From Desulfatirhabdium butyrativorans DSM 18734 (GTDB taxonomy: Bacteria; Desulfobacterota; Desulfobacteria; Desulfobacterales; Desulfatirhabdiaceae), in assembly GCF_000429925.1 (NCBI RefSeq), contig NZ_AUCU01000009.1, positions 1 through 64,000 of the forward strand: 64,000 bases of DNA, in the 5' to 3' direction. The notes below the pieces were generated by a model. It was not told the origin of the DNA, did no database searches, and saw nothing but the letters and a program-made list of their open reading frames with translations. Below are positions 32,088-40,632 of the stretch, in pieces. Made by a program: the position numbers and the translations under genes. Positions within the stretch are counted from its first letter, which is position 1; every line of letters starts with the position of its first letter.

Positions 32088-33031
32088 ATATTTTAGTTCT
32101 TGGCGGAGCCGGATTCATTGGGTCCCATATCGTGGATGCCCTGGTTGACCGCGGCCATCGGGTGCGGGTCTTCGATCTTCCGAATGTGAACCGCAGCAAT
32201 CTTCAGCACAGCCTGAACGCCATTGAATTCTTCGAAGGGGATTTCGGCAATGTTCAGGATACGGCCCGGGCCCTCGAGGGGGTGAATGTGCTGATTCACC
32301 TGATCTGTACCACCCTGCCCGGACCATCCAACGAAAATCCGATCTACGACGTGGAAAGCAATGTCATCGGAACCCTGAACCTGTTGAACGAGGCCTTGAA
32401 GCACGGGGTTCAGAAGATCGTATTCGCCTCTTCGGGAGGGACGGTGTATGGCATTCCGAAAGAGTTGCCGATAGCGGAAACCCATCCGACGGATCCGATC
32501 TGCTCCTATGGCATCACGAAGCTCATGATCGAAAAGTACCTCTACCTCTATCACCGGATTCACGGATTGAACTGTACGGTGCTGCGCTTTGCGAACCCTT
32601 ACGGCGAGCGGCAGCGGATCACCGGGGTTCAGGGGGCCATCGCCGTTTTTCTCGGGAAAGTCCTGCACGATCAACCCATTTCCATTTGGGGGGATGGGAC
32701 GGTGGCGCGGGATTATTTCTATATTGGTGATCTGGTGGAGGCTGTATGTCGGGTGGTGGAGGGGGATTGCCCTTCGCTGGTGTACAACATCGGAAGTGGA
32801 ACGGCACTGAGCCTGAACGACATGCTCGAATGGATCCGGCGGGTGACCGGAAAGAACCCGGTGGTTCACTATGAGCCGCAGCGGGCACTCGATGTGCCGA
32901 TCAATTGTCTCGATATCGGCCGGGCGGGACGGGAGTTGGGCTGGTTTCCCCAGGTCAGCCTCGAGGAAGGACTCGAGCGGACCTGGGCTTGGCTGAAGCG
33001 CCGAATGGCGGATCGGAGAGCAGAGCCGTGA
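32084..33031 (+). CDS. NAD-dependent nucleotide-sugar epimerase/dehydratase (GalE-like SDR)
   Basis: A 315-residue extended SDR. The Rossmann motif is GGAGFIGSH (residues 7-15), the catalytic Tyr-x3-Lys is in SYGITKLMIEKY, and the C-terminal substrate pocket has LRFANPYGERQ and IWGDGTVARDYFYIGD, matching UDP-glucose 4-epimerases and relatives. It should make a nucleotide-sugar donor such as UDP-Gal or UDP-GalNAc for the surrounding transferases; the exact sugar cannot be told. ATG 32084 overlaps the GT4 stop by ATGA. Confidence 0.88.
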   Translation: MNILVLGGAGFIGSHIVDALVDRGHRVRVFDLPNVNRSNLQHSLNAIEFFEGDFGNVQDTARALEGVNVLIHLICTTLPGPSNENPIYDVESNVIGTLNLLNEALKHGVQKIVFASSGGTVYGIPKELPIAETHPTDPICSYGITKLMIEKYLYLYHRIHGLNCTVLRFANPYGERQRITGVQGAIAVFLGKVLHDQPISIWGDGTVARDYFYIGDLVEAVCRVVEGDCPSLVYNIGSGTALSLNDMLEWIRRVTGKNPVVHYEPQRALDVPINCLDIGRAGRELGWFPQVSLEEGLERTWAWLKRRMADRRAEP

Positions 33032-33774
33032 GTTCCGTCGATGCATCCATCGTGATGGTGTTGCATGTGGAAGGCCGTTGGGCTCATCCGGCGGTTGTGA
33101 GCGCCTTGAAGGCCATCGAACGGGCGGAAGATGCAGGCATCGTCTCGGAACTGGTTTTGGTTCTGGATCGGCCTGACGATGCGACCTTGCAGTACGTCGA
33201 TCGGTATCGGCATCGGGACCGGGTTCGAGTAGCGGCTGTGGATTTCGGCGATCCGGGGATGGCCCGAAACGAGGGGATTGCCCAAAGCCTGGGTCGCTGG
33301 GTGAGTGTTATGACGCCGAACCATCGGTTATGTGACAACTGGGTGGTGTATGCGGTCAGCATGTTGCGGGAGTGTCCGGAGGAACGCATCGCCCGGCCGG
33401 AATACCTTGTGGTTCTGGGGGGAAGGCATTGGGTGCAGCGGTTGATGGGTTCCCATGCGGCGGAATTTCAGGCGGGTTCGCTTCTGGTCACGCATGTGTA
33501 CCGGACAGGGTTTTGCTGTGCGTCGAAATCTGTATTCGAACGGGTAGGGTATCCTTCGGTGCGGGAGCCGATGGAAGCCGAAACGATCGATTGGTATTGG
33601 ACCTGTGAAACACTGGCATACGGTATCGGGCATAGAATCGTTCCTCAAACCGTTCTGTTCGTGTATGACCCGGAAGGGAGTTCCGTGGAAAACCGATCGA
33701 TCGACGGCCGTTCGGCGCTGCTGCAGGCATCGAGGCTCTTTGAGGCGAACATTTGGCAATCGATGGTGGGCTGA
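33028..33774 (+). CDS. Small GT2-like glycosyltransferase
   Basis: A 248-residue protein from GTG 33028, placed by GGAGAG seven bases upstream and a GTGA overlap with the epimerase. The N-terminal half follows a GT-A fold (DASIVMVLHVEGRW, LVLVLDRPDD, DPGMARNEGIAQSLGRWVSVMTPNHR), with TPNHR in place of the usual DxD. That metal site is atypical. Family membership is therefore moderately supported, and catalysis is uncertain. A longer frame upstream is only the shadow of the epimerase gene. Confidence 0.65.
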   Translation: MSSVDASIVMVLHVEGRWAHPAVVSALKAIERAEDAGIVSELVLVLDRPDDATLQYVDRYRHRDRVRVAAVDFGDPGMARNEGIAQSLGRWVSVMTPNHRLCDNWVVYAVSMLRECPEERIARPEYLVVLGGRHWVQRLMGSHAAEFQAGSLLVTHVYRTGFCCASKSVFERVGYPSVREPMEAETIDWYWTCETLAYGIGHRIVPQTVLFVYDPEGSSVENRSIDGRSALLQASRLFEANIWQSMVG

Positions 33775-33777
33775 GCC

Positions 33778-35379
33778 ATGCCTTTTCTTCGCGATTTCGC
33801 TTCCGGGGGGTTGCGCCGATGCATGGATGCGGCTCGGAGCCGATTGATGAAATGGCCTGTGCTTCATCGGCTGTGGGGAAAGACGGTTGAAGCGGCTCGA
33901 ACATATGTCGAAGGTCGAAAAGCGTCCAGTAGTGACTTGTCGGGTTCGGGTGGAAGTCCTTTGGAGCCGGCGATTTCCAGCAATTCGTGTATCGGGCCAT
34001 TGCCCGAATGGCTCATCCGGCAGTGGCTGGCCATGCACGACATCGATCCATCGATCTTTCCCGATCGGGAAACCATCGATTCGATTTCGTTCTATCAGGT
34101 GTATCCAACTGCAGCAGCACCCGTTTTCTCTCGGTTGATGGATGCAACCGGACACCTCCCGGATCATGTTTTTTTGGTACCCTGGTTGGACAAGGGAGGC
34201 GCCGAGCGGGTGGCGCTCAATTATGTGCGAGCCGTGCGGCGTGTAGCTCCGGAAAGGCGGGTGGTCGTTGTAGCGACCCATCCGGCCGAATCCCCCTGGG
34301 CATCCAAACTTTCCCCAGACGTTTCTTTCATCGAATTCGGCAAATGCACAGACCATCTCAACGATGTGGAACGGGAACATCTGCTCGTGCGATGGTTGAT
34401 GCAGACTTCTCCGAAAGCCGTTCACAACATCAATTCCCGGCTGGGGTTCCAGGTGTTCGAGCGCTATGGCTCGGTGCTGCGCAACCGGATGCGACTCTAC
34501 ATGAGTGCATTCTGCACAGATTTCACCCCAGAGGGAAAACGGATCGGATATGCCGTGGAATTTCTTCCACGCATCATCGATCATCTGACGGCCGTCACGG
34601 TAGACAACCGAACCTTCCGGGATCAGTTGATGGAATGGTATGCCTTCGATCCGAAAAAATTGGTGGTGCATCATCAGCCCATAGAGCAATCGGGTTGTGC
34701 AGCGTCGAAGAATGCGGTTGACCGTGATTCGTCACGAACGTGTTTGGAAACCGCCTCTTTCCGGCCTGGAAGGCGGTTGGGTGCAGGGAAGTCAAAAAAG
34801 TCTTTTTCTGTGATGGCGGAGAAAAAGACCCGGCTCGATGTGCTCTGGGCAGGCCGGATCGACGATCAGAAACGGCCCGACATTCTGTTGAGGATTATCG
34901 AGGCTGCAGCCGATCTCCCTTTCTTTTTCCATGTTTACGGAGCTGCGGTATTGAATCGGGATCGGTATACCCAGAGGCTTCGGCAATATGACAATGCCTG
35001 GTATTATGGACCCTTTGACGGGTTTGAATCCCTCCCGATTACCAGCTTTGATGCTTTTCTCTACACATCCCAATGGGACGGCCTGCCGACCATCCTGCTG
35101 GATGCCGTTTGGGCAGGACTTCCGATTGTCGCCTCCGATGTCGGGGGGATTGCTGAATTGATTGTTCATCGGCAAACCGGTTATCTGGTGAGGCCGTTTG
35201 ACGAGGTTGCGGGCTATATCCGGATGATGCAGGAGATTTTTGCCCAACCGTCGCATGCTTTGGAGATTGCCGGGCGCGCGAAGCGGTATGTGGAAACACA
35301 TCATTCATGGGAACACTTCTGTCAGGATGTCGGATGCCTGCCGGGATATGTCGAGAGTGTCCGGTCCCTACAGGGGTAA
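33778..35379 (+). CDS. GT4 glycosyltransferase
   Basis: A 533-residue GT-B enzyme starting three bases after its neighbour's stop. The first about 130 residues are an uncharacterised extension. The acceptor domain is marked by VFLVPWLDKGGAERVALNYVRAV and the donor domain by LDVLWAGRIDDQKRPDILLRII and DGLPTILLDAVWAGLPIVASDVGGIAELI, all typical of GT4. It probably adds one sugar to the lipid-linked chain. A low-similarity insert near residues 310-345 (SRTCLETASFRPGRRLGAGKSKK) looks like a linker. Confidence 0.85.
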   Translation: MPFLRDFASGGLRRCMDAARSRLMKWPVLHRLWGKTVEAARTYVEGRKASSSDLSGSGGSPLEPAISSNSCIGPLPEWLIRQWLAMHDIDPSIFPDRETIDSISFYQVYPTAAAPVFSRLMDATGHLPDHVFLVPWLDKGGAERVALNYVRAVRRVAPERRVVVVATHPAESPWASKLSPDVSFIEFGKCTDHLNDVEREHLLVRWLMQTSPKAVHNINSRLGFQVFERYGSVLRNRMRLYMSAFCTDFTPEGKRIGYAVEFLPRIIDHLTAVTVDNRTFRDQLMEWYAFDPKKLVVHHQPIEQSGCAASKNAVDRDSSRTCLETASFRPGRRLGAGKSKKSFSVMAEKKTRLDVLWAGRIDDQKRPDILLRIIEAAADLPFFFHVYGAAVLNRDRYTQRLRQYDNAWYYGPFDGFESLPITSFDAFLYTSQWDGLPTILLDAVWAGLPIVASDVGGIAELIVHRQTGYLVRPFDEVAGYIRMMQEIFAQPSHALEIAGRAKRYVETHHSWEHFCQDVGCLPGYVESVRSLQG

Positions 35380-35420
35380 GAGCTTTTTTATGAGTGGTTT
35401 CAAAAGACAGGTGCAGGCAG

Positions 35421-37217
35421 ATGGCGAACACACAACTTGCTAAATTGCATTGGAAAAGCCTGTTGCCGCATATCCTCGTTCTTCTCTGGCTGGTCTTCCT
35501 GGCTTCGACCATCTGGCGGCATGCGACGGAAAGTGTTCAGCCACCTCATTTCGATCCGCTCTCCTATATGCAAAAGGCCATGAATTTCTGGGATGCCGTT
35601 GAACAGGGAGAATGGTTCAATCCCTTGAACATAGAGCCGATTGTCCGGCCGCCCGGGACCATTCTGATGTCTTATCCCTTTGGCTTCTCTCCGGATTATC
35701 GGGGTTTTTATTTCAGGTCCGCCTTTTTGCCGATTCTTTTCGTTGTTCTTGCCGTGTACTGGGTTCTTGGTTTTTCGACAAGCGCTTCATCGGAATGGTA
35801 TGTGGTGATGATGGCGCTGTTTCTTTCTACTATTCCAATATTTTATAATTTCGATGTCAGCGAAGTGAATCCTGGCCCCGTTCATTGGGGGCTTGTAGAT
35901 AATTTTCAAGCCGGTGTTGCGACCCTGGCTGCTGCAGGATACATCAAAAGCTTGCAGTCGAAATCCTTGTTGCCGTTGGCCCTGGGGTCAATGTTTGGTT
36001 CCCTGACATTGATGATCAAACCATCGGGTCTCATGGTTATGGCCCTGCTGACTCTTACATGGGTGACCGTTCTGACGTTCGAATGGATTTCTGCACGAAA
36101 TTCCAAAGTCATTCCCTCATGCACGAAAAGGTATGTGATTCTCGGTGTCCTGTTGATCATGGGTATTGATGCTCTTGCAATCACCACTTCTTTGTTTTCA
36201 AAATATTTTTCTCTTGAAAACTTCGAATATGCACAAAAAACGCTTGCTACCATGAAAAGTGTGTTGAATACGCCTTTATCCATACTGCTTTTGCTGGTAA
36301 TATCCAGCATTGGTTTTCCATTTGTCTTGTGGTTCCTGTGGAAAGGTGTCTTGTTGTCTATCGACTGGTCTCGCAAGAACAAGCGGATTTTTCCGCTTTC
36401 AGTGATTACCTTGGGGTTTGTGACGAGTGCCGGGATTATTTGGATCCTGGGTTTGTGGTATTGGCTGGTCGTTCAGGCCGGGGACAATCAGGTACGATAT
36501 TTTTATCCATTTTTTCTGATGGGAGTTATGTGCCTGCTCCCAGTTTCGTCCTTGATGTTCCGGAAAAGCGGCAGAAGCATACGCCTAACCGAATGGTTAT
36601 TGTGTGGTTTGGCAGTATTCAATATTGCTGCGCTTTTAGTCCAGGACAACCCTTCCCTGTCCTGGCAGCGGTTGGCGGGTGTAAATGTGACGGTTGGTCA
36701 GGACCGTGAAATCGTGGAGCAGGCCCATGCTTTTCTTGAAGATATCAGAAGGAGGAATCAGCCTGCAACGGTATATACATTTTACAGTGGATTGCAATAC
36801 ATCTTTGCGACGGCCGGTTGTTACGAAGGCTTGGTGCGGCCTACGCTACCTGCCTTCCAACCCATTTTTATGGCGGACTGGCTTCGCGGTTTTGTTGTCA
36901 GGACAGAAGAGCTGAGTGGAGTCGATTTTATTATTGTTCGAAAAGATTTGGGATCCTTGTCGAAAAAGTTTCGCAACCAAAAAATCGAATCCGATTGGGA
37001 TGAGGCCATTGTTTTTCAGGCATGGTTGTGCACGCTGAGCGAGTCTGCCGGTGTGCGCATCGCTTCCGATGGGACGGTGCTGCGTTTGTTGCAGATTGTG
37101 GATCGAAAAGCGTTTCGGGAGGCCATTGTATCTTTTGTTGAACAGCATGACTGGCGTCCGGAATTTGTTCGGGCCAATCCAAATCTGAAATGGGTCGATC
37201 CGGCGGTTTCGGGCTGA
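35421..37217 (+). CDS. Polytopic membrane protein, GT-C-like
   Basis: About 598 residues with nine or ten hydrophobic segments (for example ILVLLWLVFLASTIW, AFLPILFVVLAVYWVLGF). An early loop FDPLSYMQKAMNFWDAVEQGEWFNPLNIEPIVRPPGTILMSYPFG has the D-x-Y and RPPG pattern of GT39/ArnT-like transferases. Its first residues after the last helix are soluble (VTVGQDREIVEQAHAFLEDIRRR), as in PMT-type C-terminal domains. ATG 35421 is preferred over GTG 35394, which is in frame. The codons here are somewhat AT-richer than in neighbouring genes, which may indicate a separate origin. Confidence 0.65.
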   Translation: MANTQLAKLHWKSLLPHILVLLWLVFLASTIWRHATESVQPPHFDPLSYMQKAMNFWDAVEQGEWFNPLNIEPIVRPPGTILMSYPFGFSPDYRGFYFRSAFLPILFVVLAVYWVLGFSTSASSEWYVVMMALFLSTIPIFYNFDVSEVNPGPVHWGLVDNFQAGVATLAAAGYIKSLQSKSLLPLALGSMFGSLTLMIKPSGLMVMALLTLTWVTVLTFEWISARNSKVIPSCTKRYVILGVLLIMGIDALAITTSLFSKYFSLENFEYAQKTLATMKSVLNTPLSILLLLVISSIGFPFVLWFLWKGVLLSIDWSRKNKRIFPLSVITLGFVTSAGIIWILGLWYWLVVQAGDNQVRYFYPFFLMGVMCLLPVSSLMFRKSGRSIRLTEWLLCGLAVFNIAALLVQDNPSLSWQRLAGVNVTVGQDREIVEQAHAFLEDIRRRNQPATVYTFYSGLQYIFATAGCYEGLVRPTLPAFQPIFMADWLRGFVVRTEELSGVDFIIVRKDLGSLSKKFRNQKIESDWDEAIVFQAWLCTLSESAGVRIASDGTVLRLLQIVDRKAFREAIVSFVEQHDWRPEFVRANPNLKWVDPAVSG

Positions 37218-37219
37218 AG

Positions 37220-37291
37220 CTATCGGGAAGCCGGGTGCCCCCGGTCCCATGCGGCTCGCTTTAGACCAATGGACTTTTTACGAGTTCATCA
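37220..37291. repeat. Repeat family B, right-end remnant
   Basis: GGTGCCCCCGGTCCCATGCG, then GCTCG and GACTTTTTACGAGTTCATCA (37272-37291) match the right end of copy 1 (CGTGCCCGCCCCCATGCGGC to GACTTTTTGCGAGATCATCA). The left half is missing. Confidence 0.65.
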
Positions 37292-37315
37292 ACTTTCAGA
37301 ATTGCACGATTTCCA

Positions 37316-38749
37316 ATGACACGACTGGAACAGGAACATCAAACATACCTTCGCAACCGCTCCGGGCACTGGGATGCACTCGCCGATCGTCCCATTGGAG
37401 CGCTTTCCCGCCATTATCGTCAGCGTCTTGCAGATGTATACAGCCACGCCGTGGGGTCTTGTGAGCGTATACTCGAGCTGGGATGCGGCAGGGGGGATCT
37501 GCTGGCCAAGCTCGAACCGGAATTGGGTGTCGGCGTGGATCTTTCCAACCGGATGATCGATGAAGCGCGGGCCCGCTATCCGAGTTTTCAGTTTCATTGT
37601 GCAGACGCTCAGGATTGCGATCTGGGAGATGTGACCTTCGATGTGATCATTCTTTCGGATTTGCTTAACGATCTGTGGGATGTTCAGGCCACATTGGTTC
37701 ATATCCGGCGGTACTGCCATGCGGGAACCCGTATCGTGTTCAATGTTCAAAGCCATCTATGGGAATATTTCCGGCGACTTGCCGAAAAGAGGCAATGGGT
37801 TACCCCCAATTTGCCGCAGAACTGGCTGACCCCCACCGATATGGATAATCTGGTCACGCTCTCCGGATATGAACTGGTTCAACGATGGCAGGAGGTGTTA
37901 TGCCCGGCGGACATCCCGCTGTTGGCCACTCTGCTCGACCGCTTTCTGGTAAAGCTTCCGTTTTTCCGGATTGCGGCGCTCACGAATTTTTATGTGATCC
38001 GGCCTCTTGGTTTGTCGCCGAAGCCATGCATGCCTTCGGTCTCGGTCGTTGTTCCTGCTCGGAACGAAGCGGGACATATCGGCGAGATCCTGAGCCGGAT
38101 TCCGAAGATGGGATCCAGGACAGAAGTGATTTTCGTCGAAGGCAATTCATCGGATAACACCTTCGAGACGATTCAACAAGCGCTCGCTGATTTGCCGAGA
38201 GACAATTATCGCTTGATACGCCAGCCCGGAAAAGGCAAGGGGGATGCCGTTCGCGCCGGATTCGAGATCGCTACCGGTGATATCCTCATGATTCTCGATG
38301 CGGACATGACCGTTCCACCGGAAGATCTGCCCCGCTTTTATGATATTCTGGCCAACGATTTGGGTGAATTTGCAAATGGAGTGCGTCTGGTTTATCCGAT
38401 GCAGGATCGTGCCATGCGATTTTTCAATCTGCTCGGCAACAAATTCTTCAGTTGGGCGTTCAGTTGGCTGTTGGGCCAGGCGATTCGTGACACGCTTTGT
38501 GGTACCAAAGTCTTGTGGGCGAATGATTACCGCCGGATTGCGGACCAACGAAGCGACCTGGGCGAATTCGATCCGTTTGGTGATTTCGATCTGCTTTTTG
38601 GCGCTTGCCGATGCCACTTGAAGATCATGGAAATCCCCATCCGATATCAGGCCAGGAGATATGGAGAAACCAACATTCGGCGTTGGGCACACGGGTGGCT
38701 TCTGCTGCGGATGGTGGTGTTTGCGGCAAGACTGCTGAAGTTCAAATAA
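37316..38749 (+). CDS. Methyltransferase-GT2 fusion
   Basis: A 477-residue protein. Residues 1-235 are a class I SAM methyltransferase (ERILELGCGRGDLLAKLEPE, VGVDLSNRMID, FDVIILSDLLNDL). Residues about 240-477 are a DPM1-like GT2: PSVSVVVPARNEAGHIGEIL, VIFVEGNSSDNT, ILMILDADMTVPPEDL and DTLCGTKVLW, with the GNKFFSWAFSWLLGQAIRDTLCGTK segment of the polyprenyl-phosphate class. The fusion suggests linked methylation and sugar transfer, or tethering of a membrane-proximal pair. The start ATG 37316 follows the repeat remnant directly. Confidence 0.85.
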   Translation: MTRLEQEHQTYLRNRSGHWDALADRPIGALSRHYRQRLADVYSHAVGSCERILELGCGRGDLLAKLEPELGVGVDLSNRMIDEARARYPSFQFHCADAQDCDLGDVTFDVIILSDLLNDLWDVQATLVHIRRYCHAGTRIVFNVQSHLWEYFRRLAEKRQWVTPNLPQNWLTPTDMDNLVTLSGYELVQRWQEVLCPADIPLLATLLDRFLVKLPFFRIAALTNFYVIRPLGLSPKPCMPSVSVVVPARNEAGHIGEILSRIPKMGSRTEVIFVEGNSSDNTFETIQQALADLPRDNYRLIRQPGKGKGDAVRAGFEIATGDILMILDADMTVPPEDLPRFYDILANDLGEFANGVRLVYPMQDRAMRFFNLLGNKFFSWAFSWLLGQAIRDTLCGTKVLWANDYRRIADQRSDLGEFDPFGDFDLLFGACRCHLKIMEIPIRYQARRYGETNIRRWAHGWLLLRMVVFAARLLKFK

Positions 38750-38759
38750 ATCTCGATGG

Positions 38760-38945
38760 GTTCAATAGACAAAGTCGTCTTGGCTCCCTCAGTTTTAGGT
38801 CGCTTTCGGAGGGCAATGGAGCATTGCCAGGGATTCTTTTCGAAAACATTTTGCTGCCGAAAGAATTGATGCCCCAACAATCTCTGCCGGATTCAAACAC
38901 ATCTCCGTTGCATCGAAAGTGCCACCAGACCTCGTGCTTGGGATA
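38760..38945. repeat. Repeat family B, degenerate half copy
   Basis: CCAACAATCTCTGCCGGATTCAAACACATC and TCCGTTGCATCGAAAGTGCC (in parts) align with the right half of family B copy 3 (CCAACGATCTCCGG, GGCTTCAAACAAGTATCCG, TGCAACATCAAAAGG). The 5' part is too diverged to delimit. The first codons of the long open frame at 38919 lie in this repeat, which is why the start at 39024 is preferred for the next gene. Confidence 0.5.
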
Positions 38946-39023
38946 GACAACAGCGGGAAATCGGGATTCAAGAGATATTTTGCGAGACTGTTCGCTTTGT
39001 ATCAACATCGAGGGTTGTTTGCA

Positions 39024-40622
39024 GTGAAATGGCTTCAAATGAATTCGTGGATCCGCTTTGGACTGATCCTGCTTTTTGGCCTGTGCATCACAACGCCGCC
39101 TGTGGCGACCATCCTGATGCCCAGGCAGAATGTTTCGAAACTGGAGAATCGAAAGCTTGCCGAATTTCCGGAATGTCGCGGAGCGGATATTCGAAATTTT
39201 CCGATCCGGTTCGAAAGGTATTTCAAGGACCACATTGGCTTTCGGGACTTGCTGACGGTTCTGTACAACCGGGCAATGGTTGTCTGGTTCCAGCAATCTC
39301 CCAATCCCTTCTTTTCACTTGGAAAAGACGGATGGTTGTTCATCAGCTCGGAGCAATCAATGGATGATGTGTTGGGGAAAGCCGCTCTGGAACCGGAAAT
39401 GCTTCAGCAATGGGGATGGATGCTGCAGGGAAGAAAGGATTGGCTGGCCAAACAGGGGATACGCTACCTCTTTGTCATAGCCCCCGACAAACAGAGTATC
39501 TATCCGGAGTATCTTCCGGATGCCATCCGGAGAAGGGCGGCACGGACAAAGCGCATCGATCAGTTGACGGCTTATCTCAAGGCGCATACGACCGTTCCGG
39601 TCCTGGATTTGCGGCCTGCCCTGCTTGCAGCCAAATCAGCCGGCAGACAGATCTATTTCCGTTCGGATTCCCATTGGAACAGTGAGGCGGGATGGATTGC
39701 CTACCAGCAGATCATGGATGTCGTGACCGGCTGGTTTCCGGATCTTCAGAGGCTCGATCCATCTCGTGTCGTACAAGTACAAAGGCCCTTCGTCAGGGGA
39801 GACATCGCCACGCGGTTGGGAATGGGAGATTTCTTCCGGGAACAGGAAACAGCCTTCTGGGTGCCGGCATCCTGTGTCACATCGGTGAAACCGATTTTTA
39901 ACGAGGTTTCCCACTGGAAACACTGCCCGAGCGGCTCCCATCGCGTGATCGTGGCAAGGGATTCCTTCTTTGTTTTTATCGAACCCTATGTTTCCGAAAC
40001 GTTCCGGGAGGCTACTTTTATCTGGAAAGAATCACCTGCGACAACCAGCTACGATTATCCTTTGATCAAGCGCTTGATCCGGGAAGACAAGCCCGATCTG
40101 GTGATCGAAGAACGGGTCGAGCGGTTTCTGGGAGCTGGACCTGAAATGTCCCTGGAAGAGCAGTTCGATCAGGCTTCGGCAGCTTGCGTTTTGGATGCTG
40201 TGCATGGTTTTCAGGGACTTGAAGGGGTTCACGATGTGAAAGTGGTTTCCGGTTCAAGGGGATTGGGTATCCATGCCACCAGCGGAGATCCCTGGCTCCT
40301 GCTTCGGATCGATGAGCCGAAACCCGGTCCTGTAATTGTCCGTATCCAAATGGAAAGCCCTGTCGATACGAAAATGCAGGTTTTTTACAGAACGGACGAT
40401 CGCTCCGGTTATGCGGAGCGCAACAGTTTTTGGTATCCTCTCACAAAAGGCATGAATACGGTGTATGTCCTGCTGGAAAAGTCGCAGATGCTTCGGTATC
40501 TGCGGATCGATCCTGGCACAGCCGAAGGCCTTTATGTGCTGGAACGCATCGAAGTCCGTTCATTGCACCCCGATCCGGATGCATCCATCTCGTTTGATGG
40601 GACGCATCGTGCAACGCCATAG
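39024..40622 (+). CDS. AlgX/AlgJ-like SGNH O-acetyltransferase with C-terminal beta module
   Basis: About 532 residues from GTG 39024 (GAGGG nine bases upstream). A single N-terminal anchor (WIRFGLILLFGLCITTPP) precedes an AlgJ/AlgX-type SGNH domain. Its signatures are LENRKLAEFPE, HIGFRDLLTVLYNRAMV, GKDGWLFI, the catalytic D-x-H in FRSDSHWNSEAGW and the Ser site VIVARDSFFVFIEPYVSE. Family members transfer acetyl from an MBOAT partner to a polysaccharide in the periplasm. The last about 105 residues (SGDPWLLLRIDEP to YVLERIEVRSL) form a module repeated in four other proteins here. The MBOAT is two genes downstream. Confidence 0.85.
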   Translation: MKWLQMNSWIRFGLILLFGLCITTPPVATILMPRQNVSKLENRKLAEFPECRGADIRNFPIRFERYFKDHIGFRDLLTVLYNRAMVVWFQQSPNPFFSLGKDGWLFISSEQSMDDVLGKAALEPEMLQQWGWMLQGRKDWLAKQGIRYLFVIAPDKQSIYPEYLPDAIRRRAARTKRIDQLTAYLKAHTTVPVLDLRPALLAAKSAGRQIYFRSDSHWNSEAGWIAYQQIMDVVTGWFPDLQRLDPSRVVQVQRPFVRGDIATRLGMGDFFREQETAFWVPASCVTSVKPIFNEVSHWKHCPSGSHRVIVARDSFFVFIEPYVSETFREATFIWKESPATTSYDYPLIKRLIREDKPDLVIEERVERFLGAGPEMSLEEQFDQASAACVLDAVHGFQGLEGVHDVKVVSGSRGLGIHATSGDPWLLLRIDEPKPGPVIVRIQMESPVDTKMQVFYRTDDRSGYAERNSFWYPLTKGMNTVYVLLEKSQMLRYLRIDPGTAEGLYVLERIEVRSLHPDPDASISFDGTHRATP

Positions 40623-40632
40623 GAGGATGTTC

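Noticed and set aside
40465-40632. In-frame extension upstream of the second AlgX-like gene
   Set aside because: It overlaps the conserved C-terminal module of the first AlgX-like gene; the Shine-Dalgarno at 40621-40626 fits GTG 40633.
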